NCBI RefSeq assembly: GCF_027922425.1
Contig: NZ_BSFQ01000054.1
Location: 1-36,985, forward strand
Direction: 5' to 3'
Length of the DNA: 36,985 nucleotides
Origin: Pseudonocardia halophobica
GTDB taxonomy: Bacteria > Actinomycetota > Actinomycetes > Mycobacteriales > Pseudonocardiaceae
Part shown: positions 16,848 to 24,018 of the stretch, piece after piece
How positions within the stretch are numbered: the stretch's first letter is position 1
Layout: each line of letters starts with the position of its first letter
The notes under the pieces: model-generated
What the model was told of the DNA's origin: nothing
Databases searched by the model: none
The model's input: the letters and a program-made list of their open reading frames with translations, nothing else
Program-made: the position numbers and the translations under genes

Positions 16848-17186
16848 GTGACGACCATCGACCCGTCGGTGCCGCCCTCGGGCACCGGGTGCGCGGAGTG
16901 CGAGGCCGCCGGCGGCTGGTGGGTGCACCTGCGCCGCTGCGCGACCTGCGGGCACGTCGGCTGCTGCGACACCTCCCCCGAGCAGCACGCGACCGCGCAC
17001 TTCCGCTCCACCGGGCACACCGTGGTGCAGAGCTTCGAGCCGGGCGAGGACTGGTTCTGGGACTACGACCGCGAGGTCGCACTGTCCGGCCCGGCGCTGG
17101 CGCCGCCGTCGGCGCGCCCGGAGGCCCAGCCCGTCCCGGGTCCGGCCGGCCGGGTGCCCGCCGACTGGCGCTCGAAGATCCACTGA
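16848..17186 (+). CDS. UBP-type (ubiquitin-binding-type) zinc-finger protein
   Basis: A 112-residue protein dominated by a ZnF-UBP domain. The probable zinc ligands are C15 and C18 (CAEC), C31 and C34 (CATC), C39, and H47, H51 and H57, in a pattern close to the eukaryotic USP/HDAC6 finger. Trp and Phe residues follow (DWFWDYD, 68-74) where the domain normally continues. The last 35 or so residues are Pro/Ala-rich. The GTG start follows GGAGG closely, 13 bases after the kinase stop, so it is probably the third gene of the operon. In eukaryotes this domain grips the free C-terminal Gly-Gly of ubiquitin. Its bacterial ligand is unknown, and a role as an accessory or adaptor of the kinase pair is inferred from context. 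Confidence 0.88.
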   Translation: MTTIDPSVPPSGTGCAECEAAGGWWVHLRRCATCGHVGCCDTSPEQHATAHFRSTGHTVVQSFEPGEDWFWDYDREVALSGPALAPPSARPEAQPVPGPAGRVPADWRSKIH

Positions 17187-17250
17187 GCTGATCCCCCGAG
17201 CAGATCCACTCAGCAGATCCACTCAGCAGATCCATCGAGCAGATCCATCG
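17186..17250 (+). repeat. 13-bp tandem repeat (minisatellite), five units
   Basis: Consecutive units are AGCTGATCCCCCG, AGCAGATCCACTC twice, then AGCAGATCCATCG twice. The codons just upstream (AAGATCCACTG, 17175-17185, ending the zinc-finger gene) look like a further related unit. The array fills most of the gap before the Nudix gene. Confidence 0.85.
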
Positions 17251-17294
17251 AGGCCGGCGGGCACCGGCCCGGCGGCAGGGCGGAGAATCGCGCC

Positions 17295-17786
17295 GTGCTG
17301 ACGAGTGCCGGGATCCTGCTCCACCGCGACCGCGCCGGGATCGTCGAGGTGCTCCTCGGGCACATGGGCGGGCCGTTCTGGTCCCGCAAGGACGCCGCCG
17401 CCTGGTCCATCCCGAAGGGCGAGCTCGACGCGGGCGAGGAGCCGGTCGCCGCCGCGCGCCGCGAGTTCGCCGAGGAGCTCGGGTTCCCGCCGCCCGCCGG
17501 GGAGCTGCACGAGCTGGGCTTCGTCGTCCAGTCCGGGCGGCGCAAGACGGTCCTGGGCTTCGCCCTGGGCGGCGACGTGCCCGACGCGGAGGTCGCCGCC
17601 GTGGCCGAACGGCCGGACGACGGCTCGTGGATCGAGATCGAGTGGCCGCGCAACTCCGGCCGCCGGATGCGCTTCCCGGAGATCGACCGCGCCGCCTGGT
17701 TCGACCTGGCGACCGCGCGGATCAAGCTCGTGAAGGGGCAGCTCCCCTTCCTCGACCGGCTCGAGACCCTCCTCGCCGCGGCCTGA
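17295..17786 (+). CDS. Nudix hydrolase
   Basis: A 163-residue single-domain protein with a complete Nudix box at residues 42-64: Gly42, Glu48, the REF-x-EE core and Gly63-Phe64, exactly fitting G-x5-E-x7-REUxEExGU. It hydrolyses a nucleoside diphosphate linked to another moiety; the substrate is not predictable. The N terminus (SAGILLHRD) and WSIPKGELDAGE resemble the small Nudix proteins of Actinobacteria that act on NTPs or Ap4A-like compounds, which is an inference. The GTG start follows GGGCGGAG at a workable distance. Its upstream region consists largely of the 13-bp minisatellite. Confidence 0.92.
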   Translation: MLTSAGILLHRDRAGIVEVLLGHMGGPFWSRKDAAAWSIPKGELDAGEEPVAAARREFAEELGFPPPAGELHELGFVVQSGRRKTVLGFALGGDVPDAEVAAVAERPDDGSWIEIEWPRNSGRRMRFPEIDRAAWFDLATARIKLVKGQLPFLDRLETLLAAA

Positions 17787-18049
17787 GCCCCGAACCCCGG
17801 CGGATCCCCGCCCGTTCGCCCACTGAACCCTCATCTGAATCGATCGTGAGCAGTCTCACCTGCGGAGGATTGGCGCTCACGGCCCGGGTTCTGCCACCGT
17901 GGAACGTCGACGCACGCGGTCGTGCGTCCGAAACCCCGACCGCCCGTCGCGCGCGCCCTCCCCGAGCGTCGCGACCGTCACGGTGGGCCCCTCCGAGCCG
18001 GCAACCCGGACGCCGCCGGAGCGCGCGGCCCGCCCGAGGACCCACGTTC
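17787..18049 (+). promoter_or_regulatory. Structured leader region upstream of an MFS gene
   Basis: This 263-base gap has no convincing gene. It holds several short perfect inverted repeats: GTGAG-N4-CTCAC (17846-17859), GACGCAC-N6-GTGCGTC (17909-17928), ACCGT-C-ACGGT (17974-17984) and CTCCG...CGGAG (17991-18021) enclosing CCGG-CAAC-CCGG. A short GTG-initiated frame (17899-18102) overlaps it and runs past the MFS start. A leader RNA with attenuation is possible, but no known riboswitch class was recognised. Confidence 0.35.
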
Positions 18050-19657
18050 ATGCCCGTCACCCCCGTCGGGTCGCACCGGCGTGCACCCGTACGCCTCCGT
18101 GATCTCCGCCCGTTCCCCCGTACGGCGCTTCCGGCCGGACCGGATCCCGCCGGCCGCGCGCCGGCCTCCTTCCGCCGGCTGCGCACGGCCGTGACCGCGC
18201 TCTTCGCGTTCGACGGCGCGGTGTTCGGCAGCTGGGCCGCCCGGATCCCGGACGTCACCGCCCAGGTCGGCGCCACCCACGCGACGCTGGGCGTCGCACT
18301 GCTCTGCGTGTCGCTCGGCGCCCTGGCCAGCATGCAGCTCACCGGTCTGCTCGCCGGCCGCTTCGGCGCCGGTCGGGTCGCGCTCGCCGGCACCGCGGGC
18401 GCCGCGCTGGTGGTCCCGCTGCCGGGGCTCGCGACGTCGATCCCGCAGCTCTCCGCCGTCCTGCTGCTGTTCGGCGCGCTGACCGGCATGGTCAACGTCG
18501 CCATCAACAGCGCGGGCGTCGCCGTCGAGGCACGGCGGCCCGGGCGGGCCCTGCTGCCCGCGCTGCACGCCGCGTTCAGCCTCGGCGGGCTCGCCGGCGC
18601 CGCCGCCGGTGGTGTCGCCTCCACGCTCGGCCCGGTGCTGCCGCACCTCGCGGCCGTCGGTGTCGTCGGTCTCGTGCTCGTCGCCGCGACCCGGTCGACG
18701 CTGGCCGGGCTGCGCGACGGTGAGGCCGAGCCGGACACCGACCGTCCGGCGGAGGCGGGCCCACCGCGGCGCGGCCGGGCCCTCGTCGTGCTGCTCGGCC
18801 TGATCGCCGGCTGCACCGCCTTCGGCGAGGGTGCGATCACCGACTGGGGTGCCCTGCACCTGCGCGAGACCCTCGGCGCCACGCCGGCGCTGGCCGCCGC
18901 CGGCTACTCCTGCTTCTCGCTGGCGATGGCCTGCGGCCGGCTGACCGGTGGTGTGCTGCTGCGCCGGCTTGGCGAGACCCGGCTGCTCGGCGGTGGTGCG
19001 CTGCTCGCCGCGGCCGGGATGACCGCCGCGCTGGTGACGTCGTCGCCCGAGCTGGCGTTGGCCGGGTTCGTGCTGGTCGGGCTGGGTCTGGCCAACCTCT
19101 TCCCGGTCACGATCGCCCGCGCCGGGGCGCACTCGGGCTCGCGCGGCGTGGCCCTCGCGTCGACCGTCGGCTACAGCGGGCTGCTCGGCGGGCCGCCCGC
19201 GATCGGATTCCTCGCGGAGCACGCCGGGCTCCCGGCCGCGCTGGCGTCGGTGCCGCTGCTGGCCGTGGTCGCGACCGGGCTGGCGATCGGCGTCGCCAAG
19301 GACAGGCCGCGCCTGCGGCTCCCGAGCCGGCTGCCCGTTCCCGTCCGTCCGGTGCGCGCGGCCGTCGGCCGGGTCGCGCTGGCCACGGCCCGCCCCGTCG
19401 ACCCGGCCGGTATCGGGATCCTCGCCGCCCGCACGGCCACCGCGGTCGCACGCACCCAGCCGTTGCGCATCGTCCGCACCGCCGGCTCCCGGGTCGCCGT
19501 GACCGCCCGGCCCGCGATGCTGCGCGGGAAGGCGATCGTCCACCGGGCCGCCGCGGACCTGCCCGCCCTCACCCCGGCGACGACGACCACGCCGCCGACC
19601 CGCGCCCCGGGCGCCCACATCCGCCCCTACCCGGGCCTGGAGCTGCTCGCCTCCTGA
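18050..19657 (+). CDS. MFS transporter with long C-terminal tail
   Basis: A 535-residue membrane protein. About twelve hydrophobic helices run from residue 43 (RTAVTALFAFDGAVFGSWAA) to about 420, with a central polar loop (GEAEPDTDRPAEAGPPRRGR). The conserved GSWAARIPD near helix 1 and GEGAITDWGALHL at the start of the second half are typical of the YbjJ-type MFS group, whose substrates are poorly known. After the last helix there is a basic, Pro/Ala-rich tail of about 110 residues that is not part of the usual fold. I chose ATG 18050 because it follows GAGGA and precedes the first helix by a short basic leader. Longer in-frame versions back to 17627 run into the Nudix gene. Confidence 0.85.
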   Translation: MPVTPVGSHRRAPVRLRDLRPFPRTALPAGPDPAGRAPASFRRLRTAVTALFAFDGAVFGSWAARIPDVTAQVGATHATLGVALLCVSLGALASMQLTGLLAGRFGAGRVALAGTAGAALVVPLPGLATSIPQLSAVLLLFGALTGMVNVAINSAGVAVEARRPGRALLPALHAAFSLGGLAGAAAGGVASTLGPVLPHLAAVGVVGLVLVAATRSTLAGLRDGEAEPDTDRPAEAGPPRRGRALVVLLGLIAGCTAFGEGAITDWGALHLRETLGATPALAAAGYSCFSLAMACGRLTGGVLLRRLGETRLLGGGALLAAAGMTAALVTSSPELALAGFVLVGLGLANLFPVTIARAGAHSGSRGVALASTVGYSGLLGGPPAIGFLAEHAGLPAALASVPLLAVVATGLAIGVAKDRPRLRLPSRLPVPVRPVRAAVGRVALATARPVDPAGIGILAARTATAVARTQPLRIVRTAGSRVAVTARPAMLRGKAIVHRAAADLPALTPATTTTPPTRAPGAHIRPYPGLELLAS

Positions 19658-19663
19658 CAGCCT

Positions 19664-19693
19664 CGTGGGTGCGGGCGACCGTCCGCACTCACG
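19664..19693. terminator. Bidirectional terminator hairpin
   Basis: Arms CGTGGGTGCGG (19664-19674) and CCGCACTCACG (19683-19693) pair with one mismatch around an 8-base loop. It lies between two convergent genes, and the right arm includes the stop codon of the minus-strand gene. Confidence 0.7.
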
Positions 19694-20021
19694 GGGACAG
19701 GCGCTTCCCCAGCCGCCGACGTGCCCTGCCGACCCGCTTCCGCAGCCGTCGGCGGGGCCGGCGCGACGACCGGGCGAGCCGATGGACGGCCGCGCGGATC
19801 TCGGGGATCCGCACACTCCCCTCCAGGCGCCGCTGCACGTCCGCCCTCCGCGGCATGACGAGCCGGACACCGACCTTCCCCAGCTTCACCGCGAGGAAGC
19901 CGAGGGCGACGCCGATCGGGAGCAGGACCACCGTCAGGCACAACACCAGCCCGACGACCATCAGCAGCGAGGCCAGCACCAGCAGCAGCACCCCGGCCAC
20001 CGCCCGCAGCGCGCGGATCAT
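19689..20021 (-). CDS. Small membrane protein with basic C-terminal tail
   Basis: A 110-residue protein. The first 45 or so residues are strongly hydrophobic (AGVLLLVLASLLMVVGLVLC then LTVVLLPIGVALGFLAV), enough for one long or two short membrane helices. The rest is very Arg-rich (SSRRPRRRLRKRVGRARRRL) and probably cytoplasmic. It is paralogous to the gene just upstream: both have V-L-C-x-T-V-L-L-P-x-G in the hydrophobic part, then a motif with VMPR or LMVPG. No function is recognised. It lies six bases downstream of its paralogue and is co-transcribed with it. Confidence 0.75.
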   Translation of the reverse strand: MIRALRAVAGVLLLVLASLLMVVGLVLCLTVVLLPIGVALGFLAVKLGKVGVRLVMPRRADVQRRLEGSVRIPEIRAAVHRLARSSRRPRRRLRKRVGRARRRLGKRLSP

Positions 20022-20027
20022 CGTCGC

Positions 20028-20354
20028 TCACCCCAGATGCAGACGCCGCCGCAGCCGGGCACCGCCGCCGCGCACCGAGTCCTCGGCCCGGCGGACGAGC
20101 CCCTCGACGCGGGTGCTGCCGGGCACCATGAGCTTCGCCGCCCGGCTGAAGCAGGACAGCCCCAGAACCACGACCGGGATGCCCAGCGGCAGCAACAGGA
20201 CGGTCGCGCACAACAGGACCCCGACGAGCAGCAGCACCGTCCCGAGCAGGCCCAGCACGATCGCGAGCAGCGCGCGCACCACCGCGGACAGCAGGCCCGT
20301 GACGGCCCCGAGCAGACCGGACACCAGGCCGGTGACCCCACGAAGCAGGCCCAT
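20028..20354 (-). CDS. Small membrane protein, paralogue of the downstream gene
   Basis: A 108-residue protein with a Gly/Leu/Val-rich amphipathic start, a hydrophobic core (AIVLGLLGTVLLLVGVLLC then ATVLLLPLGIPVVVLGL) and a basic tail (VRRAEDSVRGGGARLRRRL). ATG 20352-20354 is chosen because GGGGGAGG lies 7 bases upstream; GTG 20358-20360 would leave almost no spacing. A sigmaF/sigmaB-type promoter sits just upstream, so the pair is probably expressed under stress or in stationary phase. Function is unknown. Confidence 0.78.
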   Translation of the reverse strand: MGLLRGVTGLVSGLLGAVTGLLSAVVRALLAIVLGLLGTVLLLVGVLLCATVLLLPLGIPVVVLGLSCFSRAAKLMVPGSTRVEGLVRRAEDSVRGGGARLRRRLHLG

Positions 20355-20381
20355 CGGCACACCTCCCCCGACTGGCCCCGG

Positions 20382-20406
20382 GTACCCCGGTCACGCCTGC
20401 TCAAAC
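20382..20406 (-). promoter_or_regulatory. Candidate sigmaF/sigmaB-type stress promoter
   Basis: Read on the minus strand: GTTT (20406-20403), 15 bases, then GGGTAC (20387-20382). This fits the actinobacterial sigmaF/sigmaB consensus GTTT-N14-16-GGGTA. The predicted start would leave a 5' leader of about 20 bases containing the GGGGGAGG ribosome binding site of the small membrane-protein operon. Confidence 0.6.
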
Positions 20407-20414
20407 GGTGTTTC

Positions 20415-20424
20415 GGTGATCACC
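20415..20424. promoter_or_regulatory. Perfect 10-bp palindrome in a divergent promoter region
   Basis: GGTGATCACC lies between the divergent small membrane-protein operon and the Rho-N-like gene, just upstream of the sigmaF-like -35 element. It could bind a dimeric regulator; no partner is identified. Confidence 0.3.
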
Positions 20425-20510
20425 CTCCGTTCGGCGCCGCCCGCCGACCGCCCGGCTTCTTCTCGTCCCGCGGCGCTTAGCACGGAGCGAGCCCGGGTAC
20501 CACCGCCGAC

Positions 20511-20768
20511 ATGCCGAACTCGAGCATCAAGAACGAGAAGATGTACGAGGAGCTGCGCGACCGCGGCGAGAGCAAGGAGAAGGCCGCCCGGATCGCGAAC
20601 GCCTCCGCGTCCGAGGGCAAGAAGAAGGTCTCGGCCCGCGGCGGCAAGTCCGGCTCCTACGACGACATGACCAAGGACGAGCTCTACGAGCGCGCCAAGA
20701 AGGTCGGCATCGAGGGCCGGTCGGGCATGTCGAAGGACGAGCTGGTCAAGGCCCTGCGCGACCACTGA
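20511..20768 (+). CDS. Small Rho-N/SAP-like protein (DUF7218-like)
   Basis: An 85-residue, highly charged protein. The N-terminal half (MPNSSIKNEKMYEELRDRG then SKEKAARIANASA) is a conserved small-protein motif. The C-terminal third (MTKDELYERAKKVGIEGRS then MSKDELVKALRDH) is a Rho-N/SAP-type helix-turn-helix repeat associated with nucleic-acid binding. The codons are richer in Lys than in most neighbours. ATG 20511 has no clear ribosome binding site. GGGTAC (20495-20500) ends 10 bases upstream and could be a -10 giving a nearly leaderless message. The DUF name is from memory. A stress-related nucleic-acid role is an inference. Confidence 0.85.
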   Translation: MPNSSIKNEKMYEELRDRGESKEKAARIANASASEGKKKVSARGGKSGSYDDMTKDELYERAKKVGIEGRSGMSKDELVKALRDH

Positions 20769-20889
20769 CCCACCTCGGGGCCGCTCGGGTGGCGCCCTCC
20801 GGCGAAGCGCACCATCCTGGACGTGAACAACGTTCGGCGCGTTTCGTCGCAGGGCGGACGCGTTCGTCTCCACCACGAGGAGGAGCACC

Positions 20890-21603
20890 GTGAGCAGCAC
20901 CGACACATCCGGCGAGGCGCGCGCCGCGGAGGAGCGCGCCGCGCACCGTCTCGGCCTCCTGCACCGGACGGGATCGGTGGTGATCGGGCTCGGCCTGTGG
21001 GTGTTCGCGGTGCTGGGGTTCGTGCAGCGCCTGGACTTCTTCTCGACCCAGGGCCAGCCGGTGCTCGGCCTGTCCTCCAACGGCCTGCTCTCCGCGATCT
21101 CCGTGGTGTTCGGCGCGATCCTGATCGGCGCCGGGATCCGCGGCGGGCGCCTGTCCTCGACCGTGCAGGTCGTGGTCGGCGCGCTGTTCCTGCTCTCCGG
21201 CATCGTGAACGTGCTGGTCCTGAACTCGGACCTCAACCTGCTCGCGTTCCGGATGCCCAACGTGATCTTCAGCCTGGTCGTGGGCGGCATCCTGCTGACG
21301 GTCGGGTCCTGGGGCCGGTTCACCGGCCGGCTCCGCGCCGACAGCCCCTACTCGCGCGAGCGCTCGGTCGGCACGTTCGAGGACCCGCAGCTGAGCCCCG
21401 AACTCAGCGGCATCGACCTGGAGGGGAGTGCGGCCGAGGCCGCCGCGGCCCGCGAGCTGGCCGAGGCGGAGCGGGCGGTCGCGGAGCACCGCGCACGGCC
21501 CGAGGTGGTGGCCGAGGTGCGCGCGCTGGCCGGCGTGCGCCGGCCCGAGGACCGCATCCACGCGTGGCAGCAGCGGCACCCGGGGGGCGCTGCCCCCTCC
21601 TGA
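20890..21603 (+). CDS. DUF4383-family membrane protein
   Basis: A 237-residue protein with four predicted membrane helices between about residues 27 and 142 (TGSVVIGLGLWVFAVLGFV; GLLSAISVVFGAILIGAGI; TVQVVVGALFLLSGIVNVLV; NVIFSLVVGGILLTVGSWG). This is the DUF4383 pattern common in Actinobacteria. The C-terminal 90 or so residues are hydrophilic, Glu/Ala/Arg-rich and probably a cytoplasmic helix. The GTG start follows GAGGAG. Function is unknown. It is convergent with the molybdoenzyme gene, with a strong hairpin between them. Confidence 0.85.
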   Translation: MSSTDTSGEARAAEERAAHRLGLLHRTGSVVIGLGLWVFAVLGFVQRLDFFSTQGQPVLGLSSNGLLSAISVVFGAILIGAGIRGGRLSSTVQVVVGALFLLSGIVNVLVLNSDLNLLAFRMPNVIFSLVVGGILLTVGSWGRFTGRLRADSPYSRERSVGTFEDPQLSPELSGIDLEGSAAEAAAARELAEAERAVAEHRARPEVVAEVRALAGVRRPEDRIHAWQQRHPGGAAPS

Positions 21604-21652
21604 GGATTCCCGGCGCCGTCGCGGCCCAGCGGTACCCCGACGACGCCGGACG

Positions 21653-21693
21653 CCCGCCCGCCGCCGGACGAGAGCCCTCCGGCGGCGGGCGGG
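21653..21693. terminator. Strong bidirectional terminator hairpin
   Basis: A perfect 16-bp stem (CCCGCCCGCCGCCGGA, 21653-21668, with its complement at 21678-21693) closes a 9-base loop. It lies between the convergent DUF4383 and molybdoenzyme genes. There is no U-tract, as is usual in Actinobacteria. Confidence 0.85.
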
Positions 21694-21702
21694 GAAACCC
21701 CG

Positions 21703-23964
21703 TCAGGCGCGCGGCACGATCGGCGGCCGCCGGTGCGCCCGCACCTCCGGCGGCTCCGCCGCGTACCGCTCCACCTGCACCGTCGTGAGCTGCCCGGTGC
21801 AGGCCTGCGCCAGCCGCGAGGTCCCGACGTCCCGGGTCAGCACGTTCGGGTTGCCGTGCACGCAGGTCGGGTCGTCGGCCGAGGCGGGCGTGTACCAGGC
21901 CCCGGTCGGCAGCTGCACCACGCCGGTCCGCACCTCGTCCGTGACCCGGGCCGCCGCCAGGCAGGCGCCGCGCGCGTTGACCAGCCGGACGACGTCGCCG
22001 TCGGAGATCCCCCGCGGCGCGGCGTCGGCGGGGTGGATCCGTACGACCTCCCGCCCGCCGACCTTCCCCGCCGCGCTGGTGGCACCGAAGTCGAGCTGGC
22101 TGTGCAGCCGGGTCGACGGCTGGTTGGACACGAGCCAGAGCGGTTGCTCCGGGGTCGGCGGCTCGGTCGGTGGGAGCCACTGCGGGTGGCCCGGGCAGTC
22201 GTCGTAGCCGAACGACGCGATCCGCTGCGAGGCGAGCTGGATCCGCCCGGACTCCGTCGGCAGGCGGCCGGTGCCCGCGCGGAACGCGGCGAGCAGGCCG
22301 CCGTCGTCCGCCCCGGGTGGGAGCTCGTGCTCCCCCGCCGCCCAGAACTCGTCGAAGGTCGGTGCGGGGAAGCCTTTGTCCGCCAACGCCTTCTCGGTCC
22401 GCTCCCACAGGTGCGCGAGCCACTCGCGGGTCGTCCGGCCCTCCGTGAAGCGCGGGCCGAACCCGAGCCGTCCGGCCAGTGCGGCGAGGATCGCGTGGTC
22501 GTCCCGGGCCTCCCCGTACGGCTCCGCGACCTGTTTCATGGCGACGACCAGCGGGTCCGTGCCGTGCGCCCCGATGTCCTCGCGTTCGAGCGTGGTCGTG
22601 GCCGGCAGGACGACGTCGGCGTGCCGCGCCGTGGCCGTCCACACCGACTCGTGGACGACGAAGGTGTCCACCCGGCCCAGCGCCCGGCGCAGCCGCGCGA
22701 GGTCCTGGTGGTGGTGGAACGGGTTGCCGCCGCACCAGTACATCAGCCGGATGTCGGGGTAGGTCCGGTCCTCGCCGTTGTACGAGTAGCGCTCGCCGGG
22801 GTGCAGCAGCATGTCCGCCACGCGCGCCACGGGGATGTAGCTGCGCACCGGGTTCGGCCGCCGCGAGAGCGTCGGCACCGGGACCGCGTTGCGCGGCCGG
22901 CCGTAGTGCCCCAGCGACCCGAGCCCGTAGACGAAGCCGCCGCCGGGCAGCCCGATCTGGCCGAGCATCGCGGCCAGCGCGAGCCCCGCCCACACCGGCT
23001 GCTCGCCGTGCTCGGCACGCTGCAGGGACTGCGAGACGGTGATCAGTGTCCGTCCTGCGGCGAGCCGGCGGGCCAGTGCCCGGATCTCCTCGGCGTCGAT
23101 CCCGCAGATCCCCGCCGCCCACTCGGCGTCGCGCCCGCGCAGGGAGCGCTCGTACTCCGGCCAGCCCGCGCAGTGCGTGGCGAGGAACTCGCGGTCGTGC
23201 AGGCCCTCGGCGAGCAGGGTGTGCGCCAGGCCGGTCATCAACGCGGCGTCGGTGCCGGGCTCCGGGGCGAGCCAACGGGCGTCGAGCTCGTCGGGCAGGT
23301 CCTGCCGCAGCGGGCTGACCAGCACGAACCGGGCCCCCCGCCGGTGCGCCGCCCGCATCGCGTCGCGCTCGACGTGCCGGCTCACCCCGCCCGCGGCGAC
23401 CGTCGAGTTCTTCAGCGCCATCCCGCCGAAAGCCAGCACGGTGTCGGTGTGCGCGGCGATCTGGTCCCAGGTCACCACCGAGCGGGTCACCGCGTCGAAG
23501 GGGCCCAGGACGTGCGGGAGCAGCACCTCCGCCGCTCCGCCCGAGTAGGTGTTGACGGACTGCGTGTAGCCGCCGGCCAGGCCCAGGAACCGGTGGATCT
23601 GGCCCTGGGCGTGGTGGAAGCGGCCGGCGCTGGCCCAGCCGTAGGAGCCGCCGTAGACCGCGGTCGGGCCGTGCTCGGCGTGGACCCGGCGGAACTCCGC
23701 GGCGAGCCGGTCGAGCACCTCGTCCCAGCCGACCTCGAGGAACTCCTCCCGCCCGCGCCGGTCGGTGGGCCCCGGGCCCTGCTCCCACCAGCCGCGCCGG
23801 ACCGAGGGGCGGGCCACCCGGACGGGGTTGCGGACGGCGGCGGGGATGTTCTGCAGCACCGGCGACGGGTTCGGGTCGGCCTCGTGCGGTCGGACCTGCA
23901 GCTCACCCTCCCGCCACTCGGCCCGGAACACTCCCCAGTGCGCGCTGTGCGGGACCGCCGTCAT
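21703..23964 (-). CDS. Molybdopterin-dependent oxidoreductase, DMSO/biotin-sulfoxide reductase (BisC/TorA) type
   Basis: About 753 residues. The sequence has the DMSO-reductase-family layout without an N-terminal iron-sulfur CxxC: a GGSYGWASAGRFHHAQ segment typical of BisC/TorA/DMSO reductases, SVNTYSGGAAEVLLP, then the molybdopterin-binding regions (MYWCGGNPFHHHQD; DVVLPATTTLEREDIGAHG; WLVSNQPSTRLHSQLD; VRLVNARGACLAAARVTD). No signal peptide or twin-Arg motif is seen, so it is probably cytoplasmic like BisC. It may reduce S- or N-oxides such as methionine or biotin sulfoxide. The start is uncertain: ATG 23964 is used, with ATGs at 23973 and 23976 also in frame and no clear ribosome binding site. 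It is divergent from the cyclo-ligase-like gene. Confidence 0.9.
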   Translation of the reverse strand: MTAVPHSAHWGVFRAEWREGELQVRPHEADPNPSPVLQNIPAAVRNPVRVARPSVRRGWWEQGPGPTDRRGREEFLEVGWDEVLDRLAAEFRRVHAEHGPTAVYGGSYGWASAGRFHHAQGQIHRFLGLAGGYTQSVNTYSGGAAEVLLPHVLGPFDAVTRSVVTWDQIAAHTDTVLAFGGMALKNSTVAAGGVSRHVERDAMRAAHRRGARFVLVSPLRQDLPDELDARWLAPEPGTDAALMTGLAHTLLAEGLHDREFLATHCAGWPEYERSLRGRDAEWAAGICGIDAEEIRALARRLAAGRTLITVSQSLQRAEHGEQPVWAGLALAAMLGQIGLPGGGFVYGLGSLGHYGRPRNAVPVPTLSRRPNPVRSYIPVARVADMLLHPGERYSYNGEDRTYPDIRLMYWCGGNPFHHHQDLARLRRALGRVDTFVVHESVWTATARHADVVLPATTTLEREDIGAHGTDPLVVAMKQVAEPYGEARDDHAILAALAGRLGFGPRFTEGRTTREWLAHLWERTEKALADKGFPAPTFDEFWAAGEHELPPGADDGGLLAAFRAGTGRLPTESGRIQLASQRIASFGYDDCPGHPQWLPPTEPPTPEQPLWLVSNQPSTRLHSQLDFGATSAAGKVGGREVVRIHPADAAPRGISDGDVVRLVNARGACLAAARVTDEVRTGVVQLPTGAWYTPASADDPTCVHGNPNVLTRDVGTSRLAQACTGQLTTVQVERYAAEPPEVRAHRRPPIVPRA

Positions 23965-24018
23965 GTCCCCCATCATGCGGCACGCGCCGCGGCCGACCGG
24001 CGCCGATAGGGTCGGCCC

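Noticed and set aside
17186..17250. Short regular repeats considered as a CRISPR array
   Set aside because: Units are 13 bp, contiguous and without spacers; no cas genes are nearby.
17974..18021. Hairpins with GCCGGCAACCC considered as a SAM-type riboswitch
   Set aside because: Only that short stretch matches; the conserved core and pseudoknot elements are not found.
17899..18102. Small GTG-led frame considered as a separate gene
   Set aside because: No ribosome binding site or recognisable protein; it overlaps hairpins and the MFS start. Kept only as a possible leader peptide.
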